This document shows positions 1 through 10,153 of a stretch of 64,000 bases of DNA, piece after piece. The stretch is from a bacterium (lineage in GTDB: Bacteria; Patescibacteriota; Gracilibacteria; Peribacterales; Peribacteraceae): assembly GCA_027623015.1 (NCBI GenBank), contig JAQBVR010000002.1, forward strand, positions 1-64,000. Reading direction: 5' to 3'. The notes below the pieces were generated by a model, which was given only the letters and a program-made list of their open reading frames with translations, did no database searches and was not told where the DNA came from. A program made the position numbers and the translations under genes. Numbering within the stretch: the first letter of the stretch is position 1; each line of letters begins with the position of its first letter.

Positions 1-2
1 AG

Positions 3-545
3 GCAAAAGGTAGGACTCCTGCTGAAAGAGTAAAAGAAAGAGAAAATCTATCTGATGAAGTACGAATGCAGGCGGGATTGGAATATATGGATCCAATAGA
101 ATGGGATACTGATGAATGGAGGAGATGGGAGACTGCTTATAAGAAGGTTCTATCAAATTGTTTAAAGGCTAGAAAAACAGATGGCTGGAAAGAACAAAGA
201 GATATGTCAGACTATAAGGCTTCTCGAGAAAGTTTTGCGGCTGAATGTTCGGCTTATGGAGATATGTATACAACAGTTCCTGTTGATGGGTTTCGTGAAG
301 AAATTTCTAGTAAAAGTGGCTTAACTAGATTTCATGTATTCCACCCACATAGTAGGATCACAGACGGCAATAAGCGAAATGTAGAGTTGCCCAAAAAATA
401 TCAGGATATTGTCTATTTGATGAGAAGAAGTGTTGATCCTGATAAGAATAATGCATATTCTATAAATGTATCTCATGTTGTAGATTCAAGATTTAAAGGC
501 AAAGTATTGAATCATTATGTAGAAACCATGGCAGAAAGATGCTAA
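3..545 (+). CDS. hypothetical protein, truncated at left window edge
   Basis: ORF 66..545 stays open in frame to the window edge (AKGRTPAERVKERENLSDEVR precedes the first ATG), so the 5' end probably lies outside. Confidence 0.55.
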   Translation, partial: AKGRTPAERVKERENLSDEVRMQAGLEYMDPIEWDTDEWRRWETAYKKVLSNCLKARKTDGWKEQRDMSDYKASRESFAAECSAYGDMYTTVPVDGFREEISSKSGLTRFHVFHPHSRITDGNKRNVELPKKYQDIVYLMRRSVDPDKNNAYSINVSHVVDSRFKGKVLNHYVETMAERC

Positions 546-599
546 TTACTTCTTAGACACTTTGTGGTATAATAATTAGATTTATTATACCCAAATGAA

Positions 600-1139
600 A
601 TGTCTAAAGGACCAGAAAATAACAAGCCACCGGTAGATTCGAATGAATCAACTGACAATGAAAAGGAAAAAGCTGAAAGCCTTAATCCTAAGGTTAAGGC
701 AGTATCAGAAACTCAAAAAATAAATGTTACAGTTACAGAAGCTAACCTTACTGAGGATGAGCTAATGAAGATAGCTGGTAATAAAAGTATTGATAAATCA
801 CAAAAAGTTGAGGTAGATGACAAGGTAAAGGATCCTGTATGGTCAATGATTACTAAATCCAATAATAAAAGTGGTAAAATGGGTGTAAAGAAAGGCTCAC
901 CTGAATGGGCTGTAAATAGGCAGGAGGCTATTGATGATGCAAAAAATAAAACAATCGAAAAGCCTATATCAAATATAAAAGATGGAGTGATAGACGCAAA
1001 TGGTCCTCCTAAAAATGCAGCAGAACAAAAAGAGTTAGATGCTAAGCAAAAGCGAATCGATGAAAAGCTATCTGTAGAGCTTGGCCCAGACGGAAAATCT
1101 AATCTTACAAATGAATACGATAAGGTTCTTCAAGGATAA
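600..1139 (+). CDS. hypothetical protein, hydrophilic, probably disordered
   Basis: 179-aa ORF, Lys/Asp/Glu/Asn-rich, upstream TATAAT/TATTAT-like sequence. Confidence 0.6.
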   Translation: MSKGPENNKPPVDSNESTDNEKEKAESLNPKVKAVSETQKINVTVTEANLTEDELMKIAGNKSIDKSQKVEVDDKVKDPVWSMITKSNNKSGKMGVKKGSPEWAVNRQEAIDDAKNKTIEKPISNIKDGVIDANGPPKNAAEQKELDAKQKRIDEKLSVELGPDGKSNLTNEYDKVLQG

Positions 1140-2307
1140 GGGTAAGAGAGAACAAGCCAAACAAAGCTATATAAACTTATTGGCGAAAGAATTAGACATA
1201 GACAACAAGGAAGCAGCTATTATTTACAAGGAATTAGCTAGCTCTCCAGAGGTTTATGACCAATTGCAGAAATTAGAGGTTGCAGAGACGTTGCTCAAAG
1301 AAGACCCAGATGCATTTGAAGAATATGCTGATAAGATTACAGCTGGAGACAAGGAGGGAGCAGAAGCAGTTCTAAAGTCTGTTAAGAGTGAAAAATTCCA
1401 AGCTCGATTAGCGGATGCGCGTGAAGGTCAGCAACTTGCTCAAGATGTTATAGCAATCCAAGAAGTCCGAGCTGCGGAGGCTGCGCTAGACAATAATAAG
1501 ATGTCAGAGAATGCAGGAAACCAAAGTCGGATGAATAGTCTTGGAGTTGGAAACGTGTACTCAGGACTTTCTGAAGAAGGGAAGACTGCTGTGGATGGAC
1601 TTATGAAAAATGCTAAATATTATGGACTCGTAGTATCTACATTTCTTGCTGGTGCAGAAGTCACTAATGATGGTATTACCAATACAGTCGCAGGTGCAGA
1701 AGTCGGACTTGATTTTTCTTCTGGAAAGCTCTTTATGATTGGTCACCATGAGTCCGATACGGCTTTTGTTGGAAAAGTCCCTATAGACCCTCCTACAGTG
1801 CCTGTGTTTAATAATGTATACCAAAATTCTATCGCTCGACAGGATGCCAATAACTATCTGTTGAATAATAATAAACTTGCAGATGCTATGGCTCGGATGA
1901 TCGGAAACTTCAACCCTGAGGGTAGTACACTTGTTACTGCTGATCAGGCGAATAGATACCACAACTACCAAAATGCCATGCTTGGTGCTGGTAAGGAGGT
2001 TGGGGAGGAGCAGAATTTGTATAAGACTCTTGGAGTGGTGGCAGATAGTGGCGCTGTAAATATGCGTAGGATGTTTATGATCGGACAGGCGATGCGTCTG
2101 TATATCGATGACTCTATGGATCAATACAAGCAGCACGGAGATACAGTTGTTGGCAGTGAGGAGCTTATTACACTCACAAGGATATGGGACAGTGAGACTG
2201 AATTTACTCTAGGAGATCCTACATCATTTCCTAGTGCATCTGAGCTAGTCGCTCTTACAGAACAGCGTTTAAATTTTGAGGCTACAGGTGAAATTCAAAT
2301 AGCGTAG
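1111..2307 (+). CDS. hypothetical protein
   Basis: Long ORF; ATG at 1111 (the TTG at 1081 lies inside the upstream gene); overlaps upstream ORF by 29 nt in another frame. Confidence 0.65.
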   Translation: MNTIRFFKDKGKREQAKQSYINLLAKELDIDNKEAAIIYKELASSPEVYDQLQKLEVAETLLKEDPDAFEEYADKITAGDKEGAEAVLKSVKSEKFQARLADAREGQQLAQDVIAIQEVRAAEAALDNNKMSENAGNQSRMNSLGVGNVYSGLSEEGKTAVDGLMKNAKYYGLVVSTFLAGAEVTNDGITNTVAGAEVGLDFSSGKLFMIGHHESDTAFVGKVPIDPPTVPVFNNVYQNSIARQDANNYLLNNNKLADAMARMIGNFNPEGSTLVTADQANRYHNYQNAMLGAGKEVGEEQNLYKTLGVVADSGAVNMRRMFMIGQAMRLYIDDSMDQYKQHGDTVVGSEELITLTRIWDSETEFTLGDPTSFPSASELVALTEQRLNFEATGEIQIA

Positions 2308-2355
2308 GGTATTGTACAATATGTCTAAATATTGTATAATATATTTAACATACAC

Positions 2356-2946
2356 ATGAAAAACACTCTTCACTTCTCTCGCCGTTTTGCTCATTTCCAT
2401 GACGATATGCCTGCTTTTCATGCAGGATATTTGGTACTGACGTTCTTGGTGGCTTCGCTGTTTAACCTTGGAGCATTTGCGTTACTTATTGCTGCGCATA
2501 TGGCGTTGGACTTTGTGAAGTATCGCGAGCATCACAACTACTCGCTACACGATACTTTTGAAGGTATGATCCGTGAGAGCTTGATCGACATTACTTTGCT
2601 GTTTGTTGCTATCGTGTTTTCTGTATATTTGCATCATAGTGTTGTTGGTGTAGCGAGCTTGAGTGGACTTGTGCGTGCAGAAGTTACTCTTGTTCGTGCT
2701 GCTGCGCTTCTTGTGCCAAAAATGAAGATCCTGCATCACTTTTTGAAGGTGGTGTCACACTTGCATCACTATATGCAGCAAACACAGAAACAGATATCTA
2801 AAGGTTGGGGACAACTCGACAAACTGTGTTTCCTCTTTGTCGGCATATCTGTGTTCCTCATTGTCTTCGCATCTGCGATAACTGGAACTGATCAAAGTAC
2901 GATCAATTGGGTCCTTATGGAGGAAATGATTCCTTGGAACATCTAG
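2356..2946 (+). CDS. hypothetical membrane protein
   Basis: ORF 2332..2946; likely start ATG 2356 (MKNTLHFSRRFAHFHDD); hydrophobic segments; TATAAT at 2335-2340. Confidence 0.6.
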   Translation: MKNTLHFSRRFAHFHDDMPAFHAGYLVLTFLVASLFNLGAFALLIAAHMALDFVKYREHHNYSLHDTFEGMIRESLIDITLLFVAIVFSVYLHHSVVGVASLSGLVRAEVTLVRAAALLVPKMKILHHFLKVVSHLHHYMQQTQKQISKGWGQLDKLCFLFVGISVFLIVFASAITGTDQSTINWVLMEEMIPWNI

Positions 2947-3953
2947 AAGGGGACTCCGTCTGGAAACAATTCCGCTTCTACAGCTTTTGTTTCTTCTTTC
3001 CATTGTTTTCCCTCTAGAGTTTCCTTTCCTTCTGTATAGCGGTTTTGAAAGTCTTCGAATCGCTCTTCTACTGTGACGATCTTATCGACGATTGCACGCT
3101 TGTCCGCGTAAAAGAGTAGCTTTTGCTCTGTTGTATCCCTGCTACCAATCATCTTACTTCCTGGGCCGTGTGCTTGTACGATTGTTGCAAGATCTGGAAA
3201 GCCCCGTTCTCGTAGGAACTCAGCGCACGCTTGTTCATGGCGCATGCCTTTGAATTTGTCTTTGATGTCCTTCCATACTGTGTGCTGTTCGTTGGTGTGT
3301 TCGATATCTGAATGTGACGCCCCCAATGTGAAGTCTACAAAGCGGAAGAGATCGTGGATCTGTCCTGCTCGTTCGACTGCTTCTGAGCGTACTATCGTCC
3401 CAGACCCTATCATGTGTAGTGCGAGGTCTCTAGCGACCATAGCAACAGCATCACAGTGGTCACAGATGTGTGCAGGGAGCATCATTTCTTTTCGCCACTT
3501 GAGGATGTCTTGATACGACGGCAAAGGCATATCGTCAAATGAGATGCTTAGTTCGCGTCCTTCTTTCTCTTTTGGGTCTGTGATAAAGATCTTGATGCCA
3601 TCATCGAGAGGGGAATCTAGTCTTTCAGCCCATTCGATGCAGCGGATGGCTTCGTGGTCATCTGTCGATGCTACGAGTTTACGGGCATCTTCTGTCGAGA
3701 GTCTATAGAGGTCGAGATGGAGTAATTCGAGGCTATCTGTTTCATATCGCTGTTCCAGAGCATATGTTGGACTCGTCAAATAGTCCGAAATGCCTAGTGC
3801 AGTAGAGAATCCGTTTAAGAATGTTGTTTTACCTGCTCCTAGCTCACCGTCTAAATATATGGTCACTGGTCTATATATACTCTGAGCTAGTGAAAAACCG
3901 CAAGAATTGGTGTTCTCGGCTTCCCTTAGCCATATTGTAGGTTTACTGGTCAT
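2943..3953 (-). CDS. tsaE: TsaE-type tRNA threonylcarbamoyladenosine biosynthesis ATPase fused to a C-terminal HD phosphohydrolase-like domain
   Basis: LDGELGAGKTTF Walker A, SPTYAL, LDLYRL motifs of TsaE; C-terminal half has HICDHCDAVAMVARDLALHM...AGQIHDLFRF...LLFYADKR HD-type pattern. Confidence 0.85.
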   Translation of the reverse strand: MTSKPTIWLREAENTNSCGFSLAQSIYRPVTIYLDGELGAGKTTFLNGFSTALGISDYLTSPTYALEQRYETDSLELLHLDLYRLSTEDARKLVASTDDHEAIRCIEWAERLDSPLDDGIKIFITDPKEKEGRELSISFDDMPLPSYQDILKWRKEMMLPAHICDHCDAVAMVARDLALHMIGSGTIVRSEAVERAGQIHDLFRFVDFTLGASHSDIEHTNEQHTVWKDIKDKFKGMRHEQACAEFLRERGFPDLATIVQAHGPGSKMIGSRDTTEQKLLFYADKRAIVDKIVTVEERFEDFQNRYTEGKETLEGKQWKEETKAVEAELFPDGVPF

Positions 3954-4005
3954 TGCTAAATACTATAAAATAATGTATAATAATAGAAAGATAATACATA
4001 CATAC

Positions 4006-5544
4006 ATGTTAAACACACATATAGTTTCAGGCAAAAGTATGGGTTTTGCTCTCCATCCTCTCAACCCAAAAAAGGAACCACATCCCATGTTCTTCCTTGG
4101 ACAGAAGAGTTCATTTTGGATTGCAACATTGTCTGTGATGGCTTTTCTTATAGGAAACATGATGGGGCAACATGGATGGCACTTGTTCTGGGCTTCAGTG
4201 CTTGGACAAGGAGATGATAGCTTGATTGTGTACACAGGCACAGTTGCTCCTGTTGCCGAAGTGCCAAACTACAGTACCTGGTCTCAGTATGGTGGTGATG
4301 ATACCAATTCATATCGCCAAGTTCCAAAGGATGTACTCATGGAGTTGCCCTCGTATCTTGCTTCTGATTTGCACTCTGTGTATTCCGTTGCAAATATGGG
4401 GTCTTATGCAGTCGATACTGAAGGCGCTGGAAGTCATCCAGGTGTCGATATTCGGATGCCTGAAGGAACGCCTATTCTTAGTATAGCAAATGGTATCGTT
4501 GATCGTGTAAAGAGTGATGCAGGTTATGGAAATGTTATTGTTGTTCGGCATCCAAATGTTCCAGATCCTGAGTCTCCAGGAAGACGAACGACGCTTTACT
4601 CAGTGTATGCTCACTTAGAAACGACTATGGTTACAGAAGGATCCATCGTCATGAAGGGTGAACAGATTGCGACCTCTGGTTCTACAGGATTTGCATCTGG
4701 CCCGCACCTTCACTTCCAGATAGATAGAGAAAGTGCACCGTGGCACCCTTACTGGCCGTTTACTTCATCTGAAGCTAGAGAGGCTGGTCTAAGCACGACT
4801 GCTGCAGTTAATAGTGGTTTCCACCAATCTCGTCTGAAGGCATACACCGTTAACCCAATGATGTATGTTCAGCAGCACAATGCAGTTGTAAAGCGCGTCT
4901 CTACATTTGCAAGTGCAGAAGTCCCTGCAGTTCCATATGTTTCTAGCCCTGAGCCTGTACGTAGTGCTGCATCTGTGATCTTTTCTAGTAGCTCATCTCA
5001 ACGATCAATTTCTTCATTTTCGAGTTCATCGAAGATCACCGGTTCAATCCGTAAGACTTTAGCTTTGCAGATTCGAGATAGACGTGCACTACGAGTTTCA
5101 TCTCGTTTGCAGGCTCGCAGATACACAACTACTACATCTGCACTACGCATACCAGATCCTTTACCTGTATTTACTCAGGCAGTTATTGGGTCACAAGCTG
5201 TTGTTTCTCTTTCTCCAGAGTCTGGTTTGTCGCCCATCACCTTAGTTACTAGTGTAGAGATTCACCACGATGGTTCATATTCTGGACGAGGATGGGAGAA
5301 GATAACTGTTACACTCAAGGACGCAGATGGAAATGTTGCTACCAATCCTGAGCTCAATAAAGACATCTACCTGCGTACAGACTATGGTGAGGCTGAGTTT
5401 CGTCCATCTATGCTGACAGTTATTGACTTTATTCAGGGTAGTGCAACAGTTCATATGCTTCCTCGTGGACGTAGAACTATCATCCTTAAGGCACAGCCAT
5501 TTGGGGAGATCAGTGCTCCTATGATTTACAGCAAACAGCACTAG
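4006..5544 (+). CDS. M23-family (LytM-like) peptidase, membrane anchored
   Basis: SHPGVDIRMPEGTPILSIANGIV...VYAHLETT...GSTGFASGPHLHFQI; N-terminal hydrophobic segment; long Ser-rich C-terminal region. Start uncertain. Confidence 0.85.
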   Translation: MLNTHIVSGKSMGFALHPLNPKKEPHPMFFLGQKSSFWIATLSVMAFLIGNMMGQHGWHLFWASVLGQGDDSLIVYTGTVAPVAEVPNYSTWSQYGGDDTNSYRQVPKDVLMELPSYLASDLHSVYSVANMGSYAVDTEGAGSHPGVDIRMPEGTPILSIANGIVDRVKSDAGYGNVIVVRHPNVPDPESPGRRTTLYSVYAHLETTMVTEGSIVMKGEQIATSGSTGFASGPHLHFQIDRESAPWHPYWPFTSSEAREAGLSTTAAVNSGFHQSRLKAYTVNPMMYVQQHNAVVKRVSTFASAEVPAVPYVSSPEPVRSAASVIFSSSSSQRSISSFSSSSKITGSIRKTLALQIRDRRALRVSSRLQARRYTTTTSALRIPDPLPVFTQAVIGSQAVVSLSPESGLSPITLVTSVEIHHDGSYSGRGWEKITVTLKDADGNVATNPELNKDIYLRTDYGEAEFRPSMLTVIDFIQGSATVHMLPRGRRTIILKAQPFGEISAPMIYSKQH

Positions 5545-5912
5545 TTTTCTCTTGAGATTGTTTGTATAACAGTACTTTCTATTTGAGATATAGGTGTTAT
5601 AACGATAGTCATTACCATATCTTCTTTTTGCGTAGTAAATGTCCGCTTCTCGTCGATATTCTTAGATGTGAGTATTTCCCACTCTGCTCCATCTAGCAGC
5701 CGTTTATACATGCCAGCTGTCCATGCAGCCCCCTCTTTTACGTCGACTTCTACTCTAATGTTTTTTGCTGATGTTTTTATGTCTACGATCTTTGCAAACT
5801 CCTGATCTTGGTATATTGGCACTTCGCTAATGTTGATGGGCGAAGTTGTTTCAGTATTACGACACGATGTCATAGCTAGGCAGAGAAGAACTGTGGAGAT
5901 GGTGCGTTTCAT
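5541..5912 (-). CDS. putative lipoprotein, unknown function
   Basis: Signal peptide with lipobox-like LLCLAMTSC. Confidence 0.6.
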   Translation of the reverse strand: MKRTISTVLLCLAMTSCRNTETTSPINISEVPIYQDQEFAKIVDIKTSAKNIRVEVDVKEGAAWTAGMYKRLLDGAEWEILTSKNIDEKRTFTTQKEDMVMTIVITPISQIESTVIQTISREN

Positions 5913-5919
5913 ATCTTTA

Positions 5920-6939
5920 TTATTTCTTTGTATAGATACTTAGCGCAACCATTATGGTAAAGAGAATTCCTGCCGCTATGAGTTTCTCTTCTGTTGTTAG
6001 AAATAGAGCACTGATGCCAAATGTAACTCCCAATAAGCCAGTTAGTGAGATAATCTGCCTATCATTCCAGCCTTTTGATCGTAACCGATGATGCAGATGC
6101 TCGTCAGTGGTGTTGCTTGCGAGTGGCGACTTACCCTTACTGATCCTATGAAGGATGACAAGGAAAAGATCTATAAGGGGGACACCAAGAACGAGAAATG
6201 CTGTTGCTACTTTTCCACCACTGTAGATTGTAAGAACGCCAAGCATTAATCCAAAAAACATCGCTCCAGTGTCACCACTAAGAACTTTGTTTGGTGGGTA
6301 ATCAAAAATGAGAGATGCACATGCAATAGCAGATAAGATGAATGCGAGTAATGCGAGTTCTGGCTGATCAACTCTTGCGCTTATAGCTAAGCAACCGATC
6401 GTGAGGAATCCGATCGTAGAGAGCATGTTTACTTGGCCAGGGATTCCATCAAACCAATTGAGTGCGTTGATAGTGACCATGAGCCAGAGTATGGTGAATA
6501 TTCCACTTAGGAGTGGTAGGGGGCCAAGGATATTTGTATAGATGTCGATGGTGTCAAGCTTGATGAAGCTTGAAACGTCCATGGGGTTTGTCAATGTGTA
6601 GATTCGACTGCCCGTAGCAAATATGATAAAGGCGACTCCGGCCTGCACTCCCAAACGTATCCATGAGGCTATGGGTGCCCTGTCGTCACGGAAAGAGGTA
6701 AAGAGTAGTATAAGTATTCCAAGGAGTACTCCTGCTGTTTGTAGAGTCCATGGAGCTATGATGGCGTACAGTATGACAAATGTCAGTGCTCCAAGTATTC
6801 CTGTTGGATAGGGGATAGGTGATCTACTGAGTCCGTATCGCTTCGGAAAATCTGTCAGCTGAAGCTTCGGAAACTCTCGCAAAGCAAGCATATGCAGTAG
6901 TACACAGAAAATGAATGCCGTAATCGGTAGAGTGAGCAT
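5920..6939 (-). CDS. MraY/WecA-like polyprenyl-phosphate glycosyl-1-phosphate transferase (GT4)
   Basis: NWFDGIPGQVN, GDTGAMFFGLMLG, multiple TM segments, DEHLHHRL. Confidence 0.8.
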   Translation of the reverse strand: MLTLPITAFIFCVLLHMLALREFPKLQLTDFPKRYGLSRSPIPYPTGILGALTFVILYAIIAPWTLQTAGVLLGILILLFTSFRDDRAPIASWIRLGVQAGVAFIIFATGSRIYTLTNPMDVSSFIKLDTIDIYTNILGPLPLLSGIFTILWLMVTINALNWFDGIPGQVNMLSTIGFLTIGCLAISARVDQPELALLAFILSAIACASLIFDYPPNKVLSGDTGAMFFGLMLGVLTIYSGGKVATAFLVLGVPLIDLFLVILHRISKGKSPLASNTTDEHLHHRLRSKGWNDRQIISLTGLLGVTFGISALFLTTEEKLIAAGILFTIMVALSIYTKK

Positions 6940-6972
6940 AGAGATATCTGTAGTATAGAGTCCAAACTCCTT

Positions 6973-7338
6973 ATGACAAAGACGCGTACATCGCCGGACA
7001 GGGAATTGTATGGAATTCTTGGCACATTTCCAGACGTTTCAAGGCTACAGTCTCATTGGAATACATATTTCGATAAATGTAACATAGATGCATTTATCAA
7101 TAAGTATCCAACAACAGTATCTACTATTCCTGAACGACTGAGTGAGATGTTCCATTTTGATCGTCGTATGTACTTTATCGGTCCTTCATTGCGACTTTGT
7201 ATTTGTCAGTATCTTGATGGTATCGATTGTCCTGAGGAGCACATAAACTGCGTCGTTAACATTGGTGGTGTTTTTTATGGAAGATGTGTTGATGATCCCT
7301 TTAACATTGAGGAAGTTCTCGCTACAATTCTGACATGA
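6973..7338 (+). CDS. hypothetical protein
   Basis: 121-aa ORF overlapping pgk start by 4 nt (ATGA). Confidence 0.55.
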   Translation: MTKTRTSPDRELYGILGTFPDVSRLQSHWNTYFDKCNIDAFINKYPTTVSTIPERLSEMFHFDRRMYFIGPSLRLCICQYLDGIDCPEEHINCVVNIGGVFYGRCVDDPFNIEEVLATILT

Positions 7339-8546
7339 GCTACCCCACACTCGATCTTGCAGACCTCTCTGGTAAGACAGTGCTCATGCGTGCTGGGTTT
7401 GATGTCCCACTTGATAATGGCGTTGTAGTAGATGAAACTCGCATAGAATCAGTTCTTCCAACAATGAAATACATTCTCGATGCAGGAGCAGCTCTTATAC
7501 TTATGGCTCACCAGGGTCGCCCTAAAGCAAAACCTGTTCCTGAGATGAGTCAGAAGCCACTCGTTTCTGTTCTTGAAAAACTTCTTGGCATCGATGTACT
7601 GTTTGCTCAGTCTTGCATTGGTGTTGAAACGAAGTCAATGGCTGACGCACTAAAGCCTGGACAAGTCCTTCTTCTCGAAAATCTACGGTATGAAGAAGGT
7701 GAGAAGAAAAATGACCCTGCTTTTGCATCTGAATTGGCTAGTTTTGCAGATATCTACGTTAACGATGCTTTCACGAATTCTCATCGTAGCCATGCGAGTA
7801 TGGTTGGTGTCCCGATGCTGATTCCAGGCTTTCTGGGTTTACATATTGCAAATGAGATTACCCAACTGAGTAAAGTGACCAATGACCCTGTTCATCCCAT
7901 AACACTCATCATCTCTGGTGCAAAGATGGAAACAAAGATTCCAGTTATTGAGAACTTCCTTTCTATTGGAGATAATATTCTCGTAGGAGGCTGTATAGCA
8001 AATACGTGTATTGCTGGACAAGGCTACGATGTTGGCACATCTCGTTATGAGCAAGAGTGGATGGAAAAGGCTCAGGAGTGCATGTTGAAGAGTGAGGTAG
8101 AGGGCAATGCAACTGTTCATGTTCCTACTGATGTTATTTTGGCAACTGAGCCAAAAGACCACGCTACAAAAGTATGTCTTCCCGTTGAAGATATTATGGG
8201 AGATATGTCTGTCTTCGACATCGGTAAGATCACCATTGAGCACTATAAAGATGTTATCGCTTCTTCTCGAACAATAGTTTGGAATGGTCCTCTTGGAATG
8301 CATGAATACAACTGCTTTTCTCATGCCACTAAGCGTATAGCTGAGGCAATCGCAGATGCTACAGCGCATGGCGCTGTATCTATTGTCGGAGGAGGGGACA
8401 CACTAGACTTCCATGAGCGATACAATTACCCATTGAGTGCATACACACATGTGTCCACTGCCGGAGGTGCGATGCTAGACTTCATCTCTGGAAAAGTGCT
8501 TCCAGGCTTACACGTGCTCGAAGAGCAAATGGTTTCGACTAACTAA
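7335..8546 (+). CDS. pgk: phosphoglycerate kinase
   Basis: MRAGFDVPLDNG, HQGRPKAK, LLLENLRYEEGEKKND, DAFTNSHRSHASM, VWNGPLGMHE, VGGGDTLDF. Confidence 0.97.
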   Translation: MSYPTLDLADLSGKTVLMRAGFDVPLDNGVVVDETRIESVLPTMKYILDAGAALILMAHQGRPKAKPVPEMSQKPLVSVLEKLLGIDVLFAQSCIGVETKSMADALKPGQVLLLENLRYEEGEKKNDPAFASELASFADIYVNDAFTNSHRSHASMVGVPMLIPGFLGLHIANEITQLSKVTNDPVHPITLIISGAKMETKIPVIENFLSIGDNILVGGCIANTCIAGQGYDVGTSRYEQEWMEKAQECMLKSEVEGNATVHVPTDVILATEPKDHATKVCLPVEDIMGDMSVFDIGKITIEHYKDVIASSRTIVWNGPLGMHEYNCFSHATKRIAEAIADATAHGAVSIVGGGDTLDFHERYNYPLSAYTHVSTAGGAMLDFISGKVLPGLHVLEEQMVSTN

Positions 8547-8561
8547 TTCCTGTAAGCTCAC

Positions 8562-10151
8562 GTGGCTATGTCTTCACTATTTGTTTTCATCCCAGAGGAG
8601 GGTGAATCCCCAGCGGCTTTTCTCAAGCGTGCAGAACTAGAGAAGGGTAGTCTCGTTCTCGTCTTGACAGGAATAGACTTGATGCTTGCTGCAGATAAAG
8701 ATCTTCTTTCTATGTTTATAGATGATCTGGCGTCTATCAGTAGTCGAGTTCGCATAGCTACAAAACAGCGAAAAATAATGGAAGCGGCACGAAACCGCGG
8801 GATTCGCGTCGTAGGGAAGTTGTCGGACTTGCAGCATCTTCTTGAGGGGCATCGTAGTCTTGATGATGCAGTGCATGCGTTTTCTCCTCATGTATGGCAA
8901 CAGAAATTGCGATCAAATTTACAATCGATGGGTTTGCTTTCTCTTCCACGTATTCGTATATGGATCCTGATTGGATTGAGTTTGTCTTTGTTCTCTTTTG
9001 TCTTTCTGCGGTTACTTCCTTCTGCAACGGTACATATCTCTCCTCGTGAAGATACTATTTCACAAACTGCTAATATTTTCCTTGTTTTGTCTGGTGCAAC
9101 GGTTGATATTCCGAAACGCGTTCGAACATTAGAGCTTATGCCTATTGTTGTTTCTTCAGATCAAACACTCACATTTGATCAGATTTCGAAAGAGTTCATC
9201 GGTACGAGCGCGCGGGTTGTACTTACTATGTATAACGATACAGCAGATATTTATCCTATTCGAAAGTGGACACGTGTCATGAACCAGGCAGGTATGGTAT
9301 TTCGCATACAGGATCCCATTGTGCTCGACCCAGGTGAACGTATTTCTGTGCGAGCAGAGGCAGATGATCACGATCTCTATAATGAGATTATTGGTGAGAG
9401 AGGAAATGTACCAGAAGGGCTACGTTGGAAGCTTCCAGGACTTTCAGAAGATGAGCAAAAGCTTGTCTATGCCATTAATTCTAGTAAAGGATTTGGTGGT
9501 ACGACTGCCTTTAGAACTGTTCTTCATCAAGGTGATCTTGATATTGCTACAAAGAAACTAGAGCAAGATTTGCTAGCAACTGTAAAGCAATTGGTAGATG
9601 AGCAACGCCTTTTGTACAATGCAGCACATTTAGAGCATAATATGGAGATCTTGTATTATGATGAATTGACAAAGACTACATTTACTGGCTTCGTGCTACC
9701 TCTAGAGTTCTTAGGTGAACCAGTTACCTCCATACCGGTGAAGGGGAGTGTAGTGTATACAGCTTATGCATATAATTCACAAAAAGTTTTAAATCTACTA
9801 AGTGAAGAGCTATATTCACATGTTGAAGATGGCAAAAGATTACTAGAAGACAGTGTGACTCTCGAAAGACTTATCGCACACGTCATCGACTATAACGATA
9901 AGCTTTCGTGGATTAAACTTACTGTAGACCTTTCGGGTACTGAGCAGTTTATTCTCGATCCACTTAGTCCTACTGGTGCAAAGTTTGCAAAGCGCATTCG
10001 AGAGATGATAACAGGTAAGGAAAGTGACATTGCCGAGCGTATTATCAAAAACCTTCCTGAAGTTCGTCATGCGGAAGTATCTATTTGGCCACCGTGGAAT
10101 TCTGTATTGCCTCATATTCCATCACATATCGTTATTGAAATAGACTCTTAA
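8562..10151 (+). CDS. hypothetical membrane protein, baseplate-J-like
   Basis: One TM segment followed by SATVHISPREDTISQTANIFL and extended beta-rich region; weak family resemblance. Confidence 0.55.
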   Translation: MAMSSLFVFIPEEGESPAAFLKRAELEKGSLVLVLTGIDLMLAADKDLLSMFIDDLASISSRVRIATKQRKIMEAARNRGIRVVGKLSDLQHLLEGHRSLDDAVHAFSPHVWQQKLRSNLQSMGLLSLPRIRIWILIGLSLSLFSFVFLRLLPSATVHISPREDTISQTANIFLVLSGATVDIPKRVRTLELMPIVVSSDQTLTFDQISKEFIGTSARVVLTMYNDTADIYPIRKWTRVMNQAGMVFRIQDPIVLDPGERISVRAEADDHDLYNEIIGERGNVPEGLRWKLPGLSEDEQKLVYAINSSKGFGGTTAFRTVLHQGDLDIATKKLEQDLLATVKQLVDEQRLLYNAAHLEHNMEILYYDELTKTTFTGFVLPLEFLGEPVTSIPVKGSVVYTAYAYNSQKVLNLLSEELYSHVEDGKRLLEDSVTLERLIAHVIDYNDKLSWIKLTVDLSGTEQFILDPLSPTGAKFAKRIREMITGKESDIAERIIKNLPEVRHAEVSIWPPWNSVLPHIPSHIVIEIDS

Positions 10152-10153
10152 AT

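Noticed and set aside
1561-2136. 191-aa ORF on the minus strand
   Set aside because: Antisense to a better-supported long plus-strand ORF; composition looks non-coding.
7839-8369. 176-aa minus-strand ORF
   Set aside because: Fully antisense to pgk.
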